Part shown: positions 23,357-32,328 of the stretch, one piece after another
Layout of the letters: each line of letters opens with the position of its first letter
Position numbering within the stretch: the stretch's first letter is position 1
Assembly (NCBI GenBank): GCA_016218725.1
Contig: JACRDB010000048.1
Span: 1-36,273 of the forward strand
Reading direction: 5' to 3'
DNA: 36,273 bases
Origin: Deltaproteobacteria bacterium
Lineage (GTDB): Bacteria; Myxococcota_A; Polyangia; Polyangiales; Ga0077539
Position numbers and translations under genes: made by a program
Notes under the pieces: model-generated
Database searches by the model: none
Told to the model about the DNA's origin: nothing
The model's input: only the letters and a program-made list of their open reading frames with translations

Positions 23357-24790
23357 CTATCGGAGGCGATCGAACACGGCCACCAGGGACCTGTACGCGG
23401 CCCCGAGGGCAGGGTCCGTGTCGGCCCTGGCGCGTAGGTCCGTGAGCTCCCGAGGGTCCATGGAGAGGTCGTAGAGCTCCTCGCGGCCGTCGTTGAAGCG
23501 CAGGAGCTTGTAGCGCGCGTCCCGGGCGGCGCGGCCCTGGTTGCGGACGACGGGCCCCAGGGTGGCCTCGGCGAAGTTCCACGCCCTCGGGGCCGGGGCC
23601 CTGGGGTCCTGGAGGAGGGGCCAGAGGCTCACGCTGTCGATGGGCTGCCCCGGGGCCTCCCAGGTGGAGCGCGCGGCGCTGGTGGCGTCCAGCACCGTGG
23701 CGTAGAGGTCCGCGACGTTGGCCAGGGCGTCGGTCTGGCGTCCCCCGGCGACGCCGGGGCCCGTCACGCAGAGGGGCACGTGGAGCCCACCCTGGTAGAG
23801 CGTATCCTTGGCGCGGGCGGCGTTGTACGGCGCTTCGACGGCCTCGCGGGGCGTGCCATTGTCCCCGAAGAGCACCACCAGGGGCCGGTCGGTGACCACC
23901 CTCGGGTGCCGCAGGAGCCGACCCATTTCGCGGTCCAGGGCCTCCAGGGCGGCGCGGTAGTACAGGGGCGTGCGCGCGGCGATGTCCGCCTCGGTGCCGG
24001 GCAGGAGCGCCGCGGAGAGCCCCGCGGGCGGGAGGTGAAACGGCGCGTGGGGCGCGTTGAAGGCCACCCAGAGCACCCACGGGCGGCCCTCCCGCTGGGC
24101 CTCCAGCCACCGCGAGGCGTCGTTGACGGTGACCGTGGTGGCGTACTCCGTGACGCGCTCGGAGGCCCCGTTGGTCACCCGATCCCAGGCCGTATACGAC
24201 GGCAGGGTCCCGCTCAGGGAGCCCGCGTAGTGGCTCCACCCCAGGCGGTTCGGGGCGCTGGTGCCCCCCGCCGCGGGGAGCGCCCCGAGGTGCCACTTGC
24301 CGATGTTGGCGTGGGCGTAGTCCCCCGTGGGGTTCAGGTCCAGCACCCGAGGGATCGTGCGCTCGGTGAGCGCGAGGTTCCCCAGGGCGCCCATGGTCGG
24401 GCCTCCCACCCCGGTGCGAAACGGGAAGCGCCCGGTGAGCACCTGGGCCCGGGTGGGCGAGCACGTCGCCGCGCTCCACGCCTGGCGGAACTGCACCCCC
24501 GCGCGACACAGCGCCTGGAGGTTGGGCGTGGGCGCGTAGCTGCGCCCGTCGTCCGGCGCGCCGTCGCCGTCGCGGTCGGCGTAGAGCCCCACGGAGTCCA
24601 CGCCCACGTCGTCCAGGATCAGCAGGAGCACGCTGCGCTGCTGCGGCGCGGGCGCGGTGTCCGTCGCGGTGTCCGTGGCAGAGTCCGTCGCACGCGTATC
24701 CACGGCGGCGTCCGAGGGCACCGCGGGGCTCCCCCCGCAGCGCGCCGACGCCACCACGAGCGCCAGGGTCCACCCCCACGCGCGCGTCAC
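23357..24790 (-). CDS. Sulfatase (arylsulfatase family), probable lipoprotein
   Basis: A 477-residue type I sulfatase. Asp60-Asp61 in LILDDVGVD bind calcium. Cys110-Ser-Pro-Thr-Arg, with the LTGRFPFRTG tail, is the formylglycine signature. NIGKWHLG and LFGDNGT give further active-site residues. The N-terminal signal ends VVASARCGG, where an Arg sits at -1 of the possible lipid-modified Cys, an unusual lipobox. An Asp/Thr/Ala linker follows. GTG 24790 overlaps the TGA of the YHYH gene. GTG 24799 is an alternative. No formylglycine-generating enzyme lies in the window. The likely role is desulfation of a polysaccharide or aryl sulfate at the cell surface. Confidence 0.93.
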   Translation of the reverse strand: MTRAWGWTLALVVASARCGGSPAVPSDAAVDTRATDSATDTATDTAPAPQQRSVLLLILDDVGVDSVGLYADRDGDGAPDDGRSYAPTPNLQALCRAGVQFRQAWSAATCSPTRAQVLTGRFPFRTGVGGPTMGALGNLALTERTIPRVLDLNPTGDYAHANIGKWHLGALPAAGGTSAPNRLGWSHYAGSLSGTLPSYTAWDRVTNGASERVTEYATTVTVNDASRWLEAQREGRPWVLWVAFNAPHAPFHLPPAGLSAALLPGTEADIAARTPLYYRAALEALDREMGRLLRHPRVVTDRPLVVLFGDNGTPREAVEAPYNAARAKDTLYQGGLHVPLCVTGPGVAGGRQTDALANVADLYATVLDATSAARSTWEAPGQPIDSVSLWPLLQDPRAPAPRAWNFAEATLGPVVRNQGRAARDARYKLLRFNDGREELYDLSMDPRELTDLRARADTDPALGAAYRSLVAVFDRLR

Positions 24791-26169
24791 TGGAGACACA
24801 CACCCATCCGGCAGGTGAGGGTCATCCCCATGGGCATCGGGCAGTCCGCGCTGGTGGTGCACGTCGCCGCGCAGCGCCGCCCCATCGGGGTGGTCGCGCA
24901 GGTGCACCCCCGGGCCGTCGGGGCGCAGGCCCCCGCGCAGTCCTCCGGCGCCGTACACGCCCGGGGGCCCATGCCACCGTCACCCGGGACCATCATCCCA
25001 CCGTCCCGGCCAGGCATCACACCCCCGTCACGACCGGGCATGGGTACGCCCCCGTCGGTCATGGGCATGGCCATCCCAGCCCGGAAGGAGGGGTCCGGTG
25101 CTGCATGGAAACATCGGGGGATGTAGGGCCAGGTATAGGTAAGTACATAATGGTAGGTGTTCACCATGCGGCCTTCGAGGGTGACCATGCCCGTGCGGCC
25201 GTTGCACTCGTCGAGGTCGCCGGAGCCCAGGGCGTACTCCCAGTCCTGGACGAAGGTGCCGTCGTAGGTGCCGCCGGGGCTGCCGGCGGGGCGGGAGCCC
25301 GCGCGGAGGCGGTAGCTGGCGCGCATTTCCGTGAGGGGGCTCGACGGGTCCGCGGGGTTCTGGTGGTCCCAGCGGCCATAGATGGGGTAGCCATCGCCCG
25401 CCCAGCCCACGAAGGTCAGGGCCGGCGCCGTGGGCATGAGGCTCGTGGGGATGCCGTGGTAGTGGTAGGCCCCGGTGGGCTGGACGTGGGCGAAGTTGCA
25501 GTCGAGCCCGAGGGAGGTCGGGTGCCGGGTGCGGTCCGAGGGCGCGGCGCCGGAGAAGAAGCCCGGGGCGGTGGCGTAGCGCAGGGCCTCGTAGTTCCAG
25601 TTGCGGTCGTCGTTCCAGAACTCCGCGGTGCCGGGGTCGAGCACGGCGCCGGAGGTGGTGACCCCGAAGATGCGCGCGGGGGTGCCCGCCCCCGAGGGCG
25701 TGACCGGGACGCTGAAGGCATACGCCTGGGGCGCGATGGCGTTGGGGTTGCCCGGCCCTGGGAAGGGGCCGACGTCGTGGTTCGGGAGGCCGTTGGAGCG
25801 AAGCCTCCGGGAGGCGCCCTCGACCACGACCTGGTACTCCCGGGCGACGCCGAGGGCGCACTGGAGGGCCAGGGCCGTGCGGTCGCAGCCGTTGGTGGTC
25901 ACGTTGAAATCGCTGGTGGGCGAAGGGTTTGGGGCGGGCGCCGCGGTCACCGTGGGCCGGCCCACGTCGCCGCAGGAAAGCGGGGTGTCGGCGCCCCCGA
26001 GGTCCGTGGGCGCGGCGGTGTCCTGCGGGGCGGCGCCGTCGGGACCCGTGTCCGTCGCGGAGGCGTCCGTCGCGGAGGCGTCCGCGGGCGGCGCGGCGGA
26101 GCCTCCTCCGCAGGAGAGCGCGCCAGGGAGCGCCAGGAGGAGCATGAGGGAGCGAGCGCGGACAGTCAT
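24787..26169 (-). CDS. YHYH-domain lipoprotein with 10-Cys C-terminal tail
   Basis: A 460-residue exported lipoprotein (LPGALSC lipobox) with an Asp/Thr/Ala-rich linker (about 22-65). The central domain (about 75-370) is a YHYH domain: FNVTTNGCDR, DCNFAHVQPTGAYHYHGIP, GWAGDGYPIYG, and a second NTYHYVLTYTWPYIPRC. YHYH proteins are poorly understood and often sit near sulfatases or metal proteins. After three short GRDGG-type repeats comes a C-terminal module with ten Cys in the pattern 5-3-6-1-8-3-5-9-4. The same module ends the small lipoprotein at 35490-35867. It overlaps the EF-hand gene upstream (ATGA) and the sulfatase downstream (GTGA), so three genes form one coupled operon. Confidence 0.88.
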   Translation of the reverse strand: MTVRARSLMLLLALPGALSCGGGSAAPPADASATDASATDTGPDGAAPQDTAAPTDLGGADTPLSCGDVGRPTVTAAPAPNPSPTSDFNVTTNGCDRTALALQCALGVAREYQVVVEGASRRLRSNGLPNHDVGPFPGPGNPNAIAPQAYAFSVPVTPSGAGTPARIFGVTTSGAVLDPGTAEFWNDDRNWNYEALRYATAPGFFSGAAPSDRTRHPTSLGLDCNFAHVQPTGAYHYHGIPTSLMPTAPALTFVGWAGDGYPIYGRWDHQNPADPSSPLTEMRASYRLRAGSRPAGSPGGTYDGTFVQDWEYALGSGDLDECNGRTGMVTLEGRMVNTYHYVLTYTWPYIPRCFHAAPDPSFRAGMAMPMTDGGVPMPGRDGGVMPGRDGGMMVPGDGGMGPRACTAPEDCAGACAPTARGCTCATTPMGRRCAATCTTSADCPMPMGMTLTCRMGVCLQ

Positions 26170-26915
26170 TTCAAGGGTCTCCGAGGGGTGACTAGGGCCT
26201 GGGCGGCCAGGACAAGGGCCCCGAAGAGCCCGAGGGCCAGCGCGCGGGGGGCCAGGGGAAGGGAACCTGGCGGAGGGGACACCAGGGGAGGGGACACCAG
26301 GGGAGGGGACACTGGGGGACGGGACGCCGCGGGTGAGGGCGCCTGGTTACGCAGGAGCAGCACCTCCGGCGCGGAGGGGTCCATTCGCCGGGTCTCGCCC
26401 TCACCGAGGAGGGTGAGCACCCCCGGGGTGGAGGCGCCCTCGGCGCGGACGGCGTACACCGTCAGGGCGTGGGCCGTGGGGCGCGTGAGTCGCACGCGCA
26501 GACCACGCGGAGGGCGCTCCCAGCGCAGGGCGAAGGACCAGCGCAAGTGGTCCCGGGGTGGGTCCTGGTCCTCCGCGTCGCCGCGCGGGACCGCCACGTC
26601 CGGGCGCTCGACCGTGGCGCGTTGGCCCTCCGCGTCGGTGATGGTGAGCGCCAGGGAGAGCGCCCGGAGAGCGGCCTCCCGGCGGGCGCGGAGCTCGCCT
26701 CGGGTGAGGCGACCGTCGCCGTCGAGGTCGGCCTCCGGGACCATGTCCACGGAGGGCGTGGCGACCACGTCCACGGTGGCCTCGTGGAGCACGAGCTCCA
26801 CCCGGTGGGCGTCGAGCCCGTGGGCAAGGGACGGGCTCCCGCGCACAAAGAGCAGTACCGCGGCGAAGAGCGGTGCACCGCGCCGTGGCGGGGCGCGTGA
26901 CGAGGAGAGACGCAT
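26166..26915 (-). CDS. Secreted membrane-anchored protein with one EF-hand
   Basis: A 249-residue protein with a signal peptide (ending SPSLA-HG), one EF-hand loop (DLDGDGRLTRGEL, about residues 62-74) that should bind Ca2+, and a beta-rich middle part. A Pro-rich linker with a VSPPL repeat and a C-terminal hydrophobic helix (ALALGLFGALVLAAQAL) followed by basic residues complete it. The overall plan resembles periplasmic N-terminal parts of HupE/UreJ-associated proteins, a weak likeness only. The start was taken at ATG 26915 because it opens the signal peptide; ATG 26963 in the same frame is possible. Its TGA overlaps the YHYH gene ATG. Sulfatases need bound Ca2+, so the EF-hand neighbour may be relevant. 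Confidence 0.7.
   Translation of the reverse strand: MRLSSSRAPPRRGAPLFAAVLLFVRGSPSLAHGLDAHRVELVLHEATVDVVATPSVDMVPEADLDGDGRLTRGELRARREAALRALSLALTITDAEGQRATVERPDVAVPRGDAEDQDPPRDHLRWSFALRWERPPRGLRVRLTRPTAHALTVYAVRAEGASTPGVLTLLGEGETRRMDPSAPEVLLLRNQAPSPAASRPPVSPPLVSPPLVSPPPGSLPLAPRALALGLFGALVLAAQALVTPRRPLK
26272..26316. repeat. Three tandem 15-bp repeats coding for VSPPL units
   Basis: Three head-to-tail copies of GGAGGGGACACCAGG (the last with CACTGGG) lie in the linker region of the EF-hand gene. They encode a 5-residue period (VSPPL) on the minus strand. This looks like slippage-driven growth of a Pro-rich spacer. Confidence 0.8.
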
Positions 26916-26981
26916 CGCCCGGTGAGTGCCCGGGGAGGCCGCTACCTCTGAGGGAAAATGCACCGGGTGCGGCGAGCGCGC

Positions 26982-28127
26982 TCACCCCGCGAGGAGCTCG
27001 CGGTAGAGGGCCAGGTAGGCGTCCAGGACGCGCTCCCCGCCCCAGCGCGCGTGGGCCTCGCGGGCGATGGATGCCCGGGACGCCTCCGTCGCATGCTCCT
27101 CCAGCGCCCGCTGCACGGCCCGCACGAGCCCGTCCGCGTCCGCCGCGAGGCGCACTCCGGGGAAATCCCCTACGTTCAGCGCGAAGGCCGGGTCGTCGGA
27201 GACCACCGCCGGGAGCCCCGTGGCGAGCGCCTCCTGGAGGGACAGGGGCAGCCCCTCCCCGCGGGACGGCAGGAGCAGCGCGTCCGAGAGGTGGTAGAGC
27301 TCCGGCATCGCCGCGTGGGGCACCGAGGGGTGGTGAACCAGCCCCGGGACTCCCTCCAGGGAGGGCCTGAGGGGCCCTTCACCACACACCAGGAGCGTAG
27401 TCCCCCGGGCCGCCAGGGCGCGCTGCGCGGCGAGCACCTCGGCCACGCCCTTCTTGGGTACCAGCCTGCCGACGAAGAGCACCACGGGCCCGCCCTCGGG
27501 GACGCCCCAGCGGGCGCGCAGGGCCGGGCGCTCGTCCCACCGCGCGGGCCGGAAGCGCGTATCGTCCACGGCGTTCGGGATGCGGCGAAAGCGCGGACGC
27601 AGCCGCAGGGACGTAAAGAAATCCTCGACGTGGGCGCTCAGGGTGACCACCGCGCTCGCCGAGCCCAGCACCGCCCGGCCCAGGGTGTGGTACGCGACGC
27701 GCTGCACCCGGTCCAGGGCGGGCCCGAAGGGCACGTACCCCACGTGCTGGGTCACCACCAGGGGCTTCCCTTGCGCCCGGCACGCCAGCGCCGCCAGGCA
27801 CGAGCCCAGGTACAGACAGTCATGGACGTGCACCAGGTCCGCCCGAGAGACCTCCTCCCACACCGTAAGGGCCTCCGCGGGGGACCACAGGGGGTACGGC
27901 ACCCCGAGGCGTACCTCCAGCGCGTTGAGCGCCGGGACCCGCAGGAGGTGCCCGTCCCATCCCGCCCGCGCCGGCGTCGCCGAGGCCAGCCAGCGCACCG
28001 CGTGTCCCCGCGCCCGGAGGCCCTCCACCAGGGCCTCGGCCACCCGCTCGATGCCCCCCTGGTGTGGGGGCATGTAGTGCGTCACGGAGAGGATCTCCAG
28101 CGCCCGGTTGTCTCCCAGGTCCTTCAC
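26982..28127 (-). CDS. Glycosyltransferase family 4
   Basis: A 381-residue GT-B glycosyltransferase with no membrane segment. The N-terminal domain has the acceptor-side loop THYMPPHQGGIERV and DLVHVHDCLYLGS. The C-terminal domain has VVLFVGRLVPKKG, then SDALLLPSRGEGLPLSLQEALATG, the E-x7-E nucleotide-sugar motif of GT4. It should add a sugar from a nucleotide donor to a glycan or lipid carrier at the inner face of the membrane. The start is GTG 28127, since the THYMPPHQGG block lies close behind. It is divergent from the polytopic membrane protein with 101 bp between. Together they may belong to an envelope glycan pathway. Confidence 0.9.
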   Translation of the reverse strand: MKDLGDNRALEILSVTHYMPPHQGGIERVAEALVEGLRARGHAVRWLASATPARAGWDGHLLRVPALNALEVRLGVPYPLWSPAEALTVWEEVSRADLVHVHDCLYLGSCLAALACRAQGKPLVVTQHVGYVPFGPALDRVQRVAYHTLGRAVLGSASAVVTLSAHVEDFFTSLRLRPRFRRIPNAVDDTRFRPARWDERPALRARWGVPEGGPVVLFVGRLVPKKGVAEVLAAQRALAARGTTLLVCGEGPLRPSLEGVPGLVHHPSVPHAAMPELYHLSDALLLPSRGEGLPLSLQEALATGLPAVVSDDPAFALNVGDFPGVRLAADADGLVRAVQRALEEHATEASRASIAREAHARWGGERVLDAYLALYRELLAG

Positions 28128-28228
28128 CCGCCGCGGTTTAGAACACCCCGCGCGAGATTGCCACCCGTCGGGCGCCGCCCGGCGCGCACTGGCAGCCGGG
28201 GCCGGAGTGGGCTATCCACGGCGCGCCG

Positions 28229-30256
28229 ATGGAGCCTTTGCCCCAGGAGTTCTCCCCGTGGTCCCGCCGAGGCGTCTGGTGGGCCTTGGCGCCGCTCCTC
28301 CTGGGGCTCTTCGTCCTGGCCGCCTGGGCCCCGTGGTGCTCCAACTGGGACCACGACACCCTCACGCAGTTCCACCAGACCCGCGCCGTGGCCCGCACCG
28401 GCCGGATCCCCTTCCGCAACGGCCCGGGGAACGCTCGGGACTTCCCGCAGCTACGCCCGAGCTGGCTCACGGAGCGCAACGGCGAGGTCCTCGGGGGCTA
28501 CCCCGCGGGCATGGCGTACCTCTTCGCCCTCCCCCTGAGGCTCAACGGCTTCGCGGGCGTCATCCGCGCCATGATGCTCTGCCTCGCCCTCAGCGCCCTC
28601 TTCACCTACGCCCTCACCCTGCGCCTCACCCGCGATGTGCGCCTCGCCGTCGCGTCGGCGTATGCCCTCCTCCTCGGCTCGTCCCTCGCGGGGTGGAGCA
28701 CCATGTGCGCGCCCTTCGTACCTACGGCCACCTTCGGGGTGTTGTCGGTATATCTCGCCGTGAGGGCGTGCGATTTCGCCTCCCGGGGCAGGGCCCTGGG
28801 TTACCTTCTGGGGGCGGGGCTCTTCGCGAGCTTCGCCTTCTCGTGCCACATGCTGTGGTTCCTGGGCGCGGGGCTCCTGGGGGCGCTGCTGGTGCTCCGC
28901 AGGCCCGTGGCGCACGCCCTGGGGGACGGCGCGGCGTACGCCCTCGGGATGGTCCCCATGGTGGCGTTGATGGCCTGGACCAACCACGACCGCTGGGGGA
29001 CCTGGAGCCCGATCTCCTTCGGGACCTCGGATTTCGCCGCGGTGTCCAACACCGGCACCGTGCAGGCCCTCCCCACCGGCGCCGTCGGCGCGGCGGAGAC
29101 GATCTTCAAGCCCATGGCGCCCTTTGTCCTCGCCTGGGTCCTGGGGATGTACCTCGCGCGTCGCTCCGCGAGGGCCGTGGGGCTCCTGGCCGCGGTGGGG
29201 ATCGTGGGCGCGCTGATCCCCGAGTCGGAGCTGCGCAACCAGACCCTCACCGCGTCGCGGATTGCGTTCGCGTACCTGGTGGACATGTCCCGGCTCAGCA
29301 CGCCGCTGACGCGCATCCACGAAGGGGGCATGACCCTGGGGTCGTGGTTCATGCCGCACCCGCATCACAACCTCGGGCCCGTGGTGACGCGCTCGCTGGT
29401 GCAGTGCTCGCCCCTCCTGGCGCTGGGCCTCGTGGCGCTCCTCTCTCCGGCGACCGCGCCGGACGACGGCGTGCGCGCCCGGCAGCGCTGGATGCTCGCG
29501 GTGAGCGTCCTGGGCGTGCTCGGGAGCGTCCTCCTGAGGGCCCACCTGCCCGAGGACCACGCCCTCGGGATGAGCAGCCACAATTTCCGGTACCTGTCCC
29601 CGGCGCTGCCGGTGCTCTTCGCCCTGGCCTTCGCGGAGCTCCGCGGGGCCTCGCTCAAGCCCTGGCAGCTCGCGCTGTGGGCGCTCCTGGGCGCCTCCCT
29701 CGGGCAGTGGCTCCTGCGAGAGCCCAACGACGCGGACCTCTTGCGCCGCAAGCTCACCCTCTGGGCGCCGCTGGCGCTGTCCTTCGCGCTGGTGAGCGCC
29801 GTGAAGGGAGCCCAGCGCGCCAGGGGCTGGGAGGAGACCATCCTTCGCCACGCCGCGGCGGCCCTGGTGGCGCTCTGCCTCGGCTGGGGCACCGCGATCA
29901 CCGTGGGCGTGGACGGGGTGTTCATGTTCCGCCTCCGGCGCATCCAGGACGAGTCCACCCAGGCCGTGCGGCGCTGCGTCCGGGACCCGAAGTTTGTCTT
30001 CGTCGGCGGCTGGTCCCTGGACGAGGGCATCACCGTGATGGACCGCCAGGACGTGGTGTTCATCAACCTCGGGATGGACACCTCCGCCGCGGGGCTGGAG
30101 AACTCCCGCAGGCTCATCCTGGAGGCCGAGGCCCCGGACCGCCCCGCGTACCTCGTCCAGGACGACCCCACGGGCCCCTGGCACCTCCCGAGCCAGGGCC
30201 TGGAGACCCGCCCCATCGCCAACTGCCCGAGGGTCTTCCGGCTCGTAAGGCGTTGA
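28229..30256 (+). CDS. Large polytopic inner-membrane protein, glycosyltransferase-like
   Basis: A 675-residue protein with about 11-13 hydrophobic segments. The first periplasmic loop after helix 1 has SNWDHDTLTQFHQTRAVART, and a later stretch reads GGYPAGMAYLFALPLRL. This layout resembles GT-C fold transferases (GT39/GT83-like, acidic residues in the first loop), but no known family is recognised. The last 90 residues form a soluble domain (VFVGGWSLDEGITVMDRQD). It lies divergent to the GT4 gene, which supports a role in cell-surface glycan synthesis. ATG 28229 has no strong Shine-Dalgarno sequence. The identification as an enzyme is inference. Confidence 0.65.
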   Translation: MEPLPQEFSPWSRRGVWWALAPLLLGLFVLAAWAPWCSNWDHDTLTQFHQTRAVARTGRIPFRNGPGNARDFPQLRPSWLTERNGEVLGGYPAGMAYLFALPLRLNGFAGVIRAMMLCLALSALFTYALTLRLTRDVRLAVASAYALLLGSSLAGWSTMCAPFVPTATFGVLSVYLAVRACDFASRGRALGYLLGAGLFASFAFSCHMLWFLGAGLLGALLVLRRPVAHALGDGAAYALGMVPMVALMAWTNHDRWGTWSPISFGTSDFAAVSNTGTVQALPTGAVGAAETIFKPMAPFVLAWVLGMYLARRSARAVGLLAAVGIVGALIPESELRNQTLTASRIAFAYLVDMSRLSTPLTRIHEGGMTLGSWFMPHPHHNLGPVVTRSLVQCSPLLALGLVALLSPATAPDDGVRARQRWMLAVSVLGVLGSVLLRAHLPEDHALGMSSHNFRYLSPALPVLFALAFAELRGASLKPWQLALWALLGASLGQWLLREPNDADLLRRKLTLWAPLALSFALVSAVKGAQRARGWEETILRHAAAALVALCLGWGTAITVGVDGVFMFRLRRIQDESTQAVRRCVRDPKFVFVGGWSLDEGITVMDRQDVVFINLGMDTSAAGLENSRRLILEAEAPDRPAYLVQDDPTGPWHLPSQGLETRPIANCPRVFRLVRR

Positions 30257-30267
30257 CCGGGCGCGCG

Positions 30268-30768
30268 CTACACCACCCGCGCCACGGCGTCGAGCACCCG
30301 CCGGGCGTCGCCCTCGGGGACCGCGAAGGCCCGCGCCAGGTCGTCGAAGACGTCCCGTTCGTCGGCGACCAGCGCCCCGTCCCCGAGGGCCACCGCCGCG
30401 GCGAGGGTGAGCGCCAGCGCCCGCTGGTCGGCGTCCAGCGTCCGTGAGGCGCGCGCGATCCGAGCGTGGAAGCCCTCGCGCTCCAGGCCCTCGAAGCACC
30501 GGGAGAGGAGCGCCCCGAGGGCCTCCTCGCCGAGGCCCCCGTCCGTGAGGTCCCGGGCCAGCCTCGCCAGGTGCGCGCGCTCCTCGTCGGTCACGCGCCC
30601 GTCCGCGGCGGCCTCCAGGAAGCACACCTCCAGCACCGCCAGGAAGGCCCCGGGGCGCGCGTCCCCGCAGTCCTCCCGCGCGCCCCCGAGGGCCGTGAGC
30701 GCCCGCGCGTCCAGGCCCGCCCTCACCCTCCGCGCCAGGAGCGCGGGATCCTTCCCGAGGGAGCTCAT
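30268..30768 (-). CDS. TerB-like helical protein
   Basis: A 166-residue all-helical cytoplasmic protein. It has two TerB-like acidic motifs, EAAADGRVTDEERAHLARLA and DGALVADERDVFDDLARAF, each with the D-G-x-(5)-E-R arrangement seen in tellurite-resistance TerB and related metal-binding domains. No other ter genes are nearby, so tellurite resistance should not be assumed. It converges on the polytopic membrane protein (11-bp gap) and diverges from the Pro-rich lipoprotein. Confidence 0.75.
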   Translation of the reverse strand: MSSLGKDPALLARRVRAGLDARALTALGGAREDCGDARPGAFLAVLEVCFLEAAADGRVTDEERAHLARLARDLTDGGLGEEALGALLSRCFEGLEREGFHARIARASRTLDADQRALALTLAAAVALGDGALVADERDVFDDLARAFAVPEGDARRVLDAVARVV

Positions 30769-30823
30769 CGCGCGAGTGTAGCGCGCTTGACACCACCGCC
30801 CCGGAGCGGCTGTCATCCCCCCG

Positions 30824-31267
30824 ATGAGCGATCCCCCGCGGTACAACCCCGAGAGACACCCGGCGCTGGAGCCCACCCTCTCGGAGCCCCCTTCCACGCC
30901 CCTCTTCGGTCGCGCCGTGGCCCTCGCCCTCGCCGTCGGCGTCGGCGCATGCAGCGCCTCGTCGTCTCCGCCCATGATCCCTCCCACGGATGCCTCGGAG
31001 GTCGGCGTGGATACTGCCACGGATACGGCCACACCTACAGACACCCACACCCCGGATGTCCCTACGCCCATGCCGCCCCCGCGGGACGCGGGGGATGTGT
31101 TCGTGACCCCGATGCCGCCTCCGATGCCGCCGCCTCCGCCGATGCCGCCGCCTCCGCCCATGCCGCCGCCGCCGGACGCGGGCGACGCGGGTGGTGACGC
31201 GATCATTACGCCGATGCCTCCGCCGATGCCTCCGCCTCCCATGCCGCCGCCGCGCGACGGAGGCTGA
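30824..31267 (+). CDS. Met/Pro-repeat lipoprotein
   Basis: A 147-residue low-complexity protein. A 30-residue N-terminal cytoplasmic part precedes the hydrophobic signal and lipobox (LALAVGVGAC). Then comes an Asp/Thr/Ala linker (DTATDTATPTDTHTPD) and several MPPPP-type blocks split by RDAGD and DAGDAGGD. No folded domain is visible. The long region before the signal helix is unusual for a lipoprotein, so the true start may be later. It is followed after 8 bp by the JmjC-like gene on the same strand. The Asp/Thr linker matches those of the sulfatase and Cys-rich lipoproteins in the window. Confidence 0.65.
   Translation: MSDPPRYNPERHPALEPTLSEPPSTPLFGRAVALALAVGVGACSASSSPPMIPPTDASEVGVDTATDTATPTDTHTPDVPTPMPPPRDAGDVFVTPMPPPMPPPPPMPPPPPMPPPPDAGDAGGDAIITPMPPPMPPPPMPPPRDGG
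31100..31258. repeat. Low-complexity CCG/ATG-rich tandem tract
   Basis: Imperfect repeats built from ATGCCGCC and CTCCGCC units code for MPPPPP blocks in the lipoprotein. The unit length varies from 12 to 18 bp, so the tract is prone to slippage. Confidence 0.7.
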
Positions 31268-31275
31268 GCGACGCC

Positions 31276-32328
31276 GTGCGGCTCCTTCGGCGGCCGGAGA
31301 GGTCCCCCAGGGCGCCTCGGAGACCTGCGCCTCGGGCTCGGGCGCTGAGCCCCGCGTGGGCCTCCTGGGCGGCGGACAACCTCCTGCGGGGCGTCAGCCG
31401 GGACGAGGTCGAGCGGGCCCTCCGGGCGCGCGGGGCGAGCGCCGAGGAGGCCTCCCAGGGCCTTGGGGAGCTGGAGCGCTCGACGGTCTATGCGCCGGCC
31501 AGGGCCCTGGCGCGGCGGGGGCGGCAGTTGGAGCTGGTGGCGAAGCTCCTCTCGGAGCTCCAGCGCACGGCCACCCGACCCCGGGAGGTCCCCCGCCGCG
31601 AGGGCACCACCGCGGAGGAGTTCTTTGACACCTGGTACGCCACCGGGAACCCGGTGATCTTGACCGACGTGGTGCCGCGCTGGCCGGCCTTCGGGCGCTG
31701 GAGCCCGGGGTACCTCCGGGAGCGCTTCGGGGCCGTGGAGGTGCAGGCCGTGGTGGGCCGCGAGGGCGACCCGGACTACGACCAGAACACCCCGAAGCAC
31801 AGCGTCGCCATGACCCTCGGGGCCTTCATCGACCGCGTGGAGCGCGCGGGGGTGTCCAACGACCTGTACCTGGTGGCCAACAACCACAACCTGGAGCGGG
31901 AGCCCCTCAAGGCCCTGTACGCGGACGTCTCCCTCGACCCGGGGCTCTTCGACGCCGCGCGCTTCGACGGCTGCGCGGCCCTGTGGCTGGGCCCCGAGGG
32001 CACCGTGACCCCGCTGCACCACGACACGGCCAACATCCTCTTCTGTCAGGTGTACGGCGCCAAGCGCGTGAGGCTCGTGGCCCCCTGGGAGGCGCCCCTC
32101 CTCGGGTGCACCCGCGGCGTGTACTCCGGCGCAGACCCCGAGCGCGAGGACCCCCTCCTGGCGCGGTGCGTGGTGAGGGACGTACACCTCGCCGCGGGCG
32201 AGGCGCTGTTCATCCCCGCGGGCTGGTGGCACCACGTCCGGGCCCTCTCCGTGAGCATCTCCGTGGGCTTCACGAACTTTGTGCGCGACAACCGCTTCAA
32301 CTGGTTTCGGCCGGGTGAAATCCGTTGA
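31276..32328 (+). CDS. JmjC/cupin-8 domain protein, probable Fe(II)/2-oxoglutarate oxygenase
   Basis: A 350-residue protein. The first 110 residues are basic and helical, with no known domain. From about 111 it is a cupin-8/JmjC-type domain: NPVILTDVVPRWPAFGRW (the usual entry motif), then TPLHHDTANILFCQVYGAKR with His248 and Asp250 as iron ligands and Lys264 as possible 2-oxoglutarate contact. PAGWWHHV follows with His319 as the third ligand. Relatives hydroxylate protein side chains or small molecules. The target here is unknown. It begins with GTG 31276, close behind the Pro-rich lipoprotein. Its 3' end overlaps that of the convergent HTH-receiver gene by 32 bp. Confidence 0.85.
   Translation: MRLLRRPERSPRAPRRPAPRARALSPAWASWAADNLLRGVSRDEVERALRARGASAEEASQGLGELERSTVYAPARALARRGRQLELVAKLLSELQRTATRPREVPRREGTTAEEFFDTWYATGNPVILTDVVPRWPAFGRWSPGYLRERFGAVEVQAVVGREGDPDYDQNTPKHSVAMTLGAFIDRVERAGVSNDLYLVANNHNLEREPLKALYADVSLDPGLFDAARFDGCAALWLGPEGTVTPLHHDTANILFCQVYGAKRVRLVAPWEAPLLGCTRGVYSGADPEREDPLLARCVVRDVHLAAGEALFIPAGWWHHVRALSVSISVGFTNFVRDNRFNWFRPGEIR

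Noticed and set aside
30268..30768. Tellurite-resistance locus
   Set aside because: Only a TerB-like domain is present. No terC, terD or terZ gene lies nearby.
30787..30815. TTGACA upstream of the Met/Pro lipoprotein as a promoter
   Set aside because: The -35 hexamer is perfect, but no acceptable -10 lies 16-18 bases on, so it was not listed as a feature.
28451..31048. Minus-strand ORF of 865 codons
   Set aside because: It spans several real genes on both strands, has a low-complexity translation, and arises from the lack of AT-rich stop codons.
31100..31258. Possible CRISPR-like or VNTR array
   Set aside because: There are no spacers and the units are irregular. They encode MPPPP blocks in an open lipoprotein frame.
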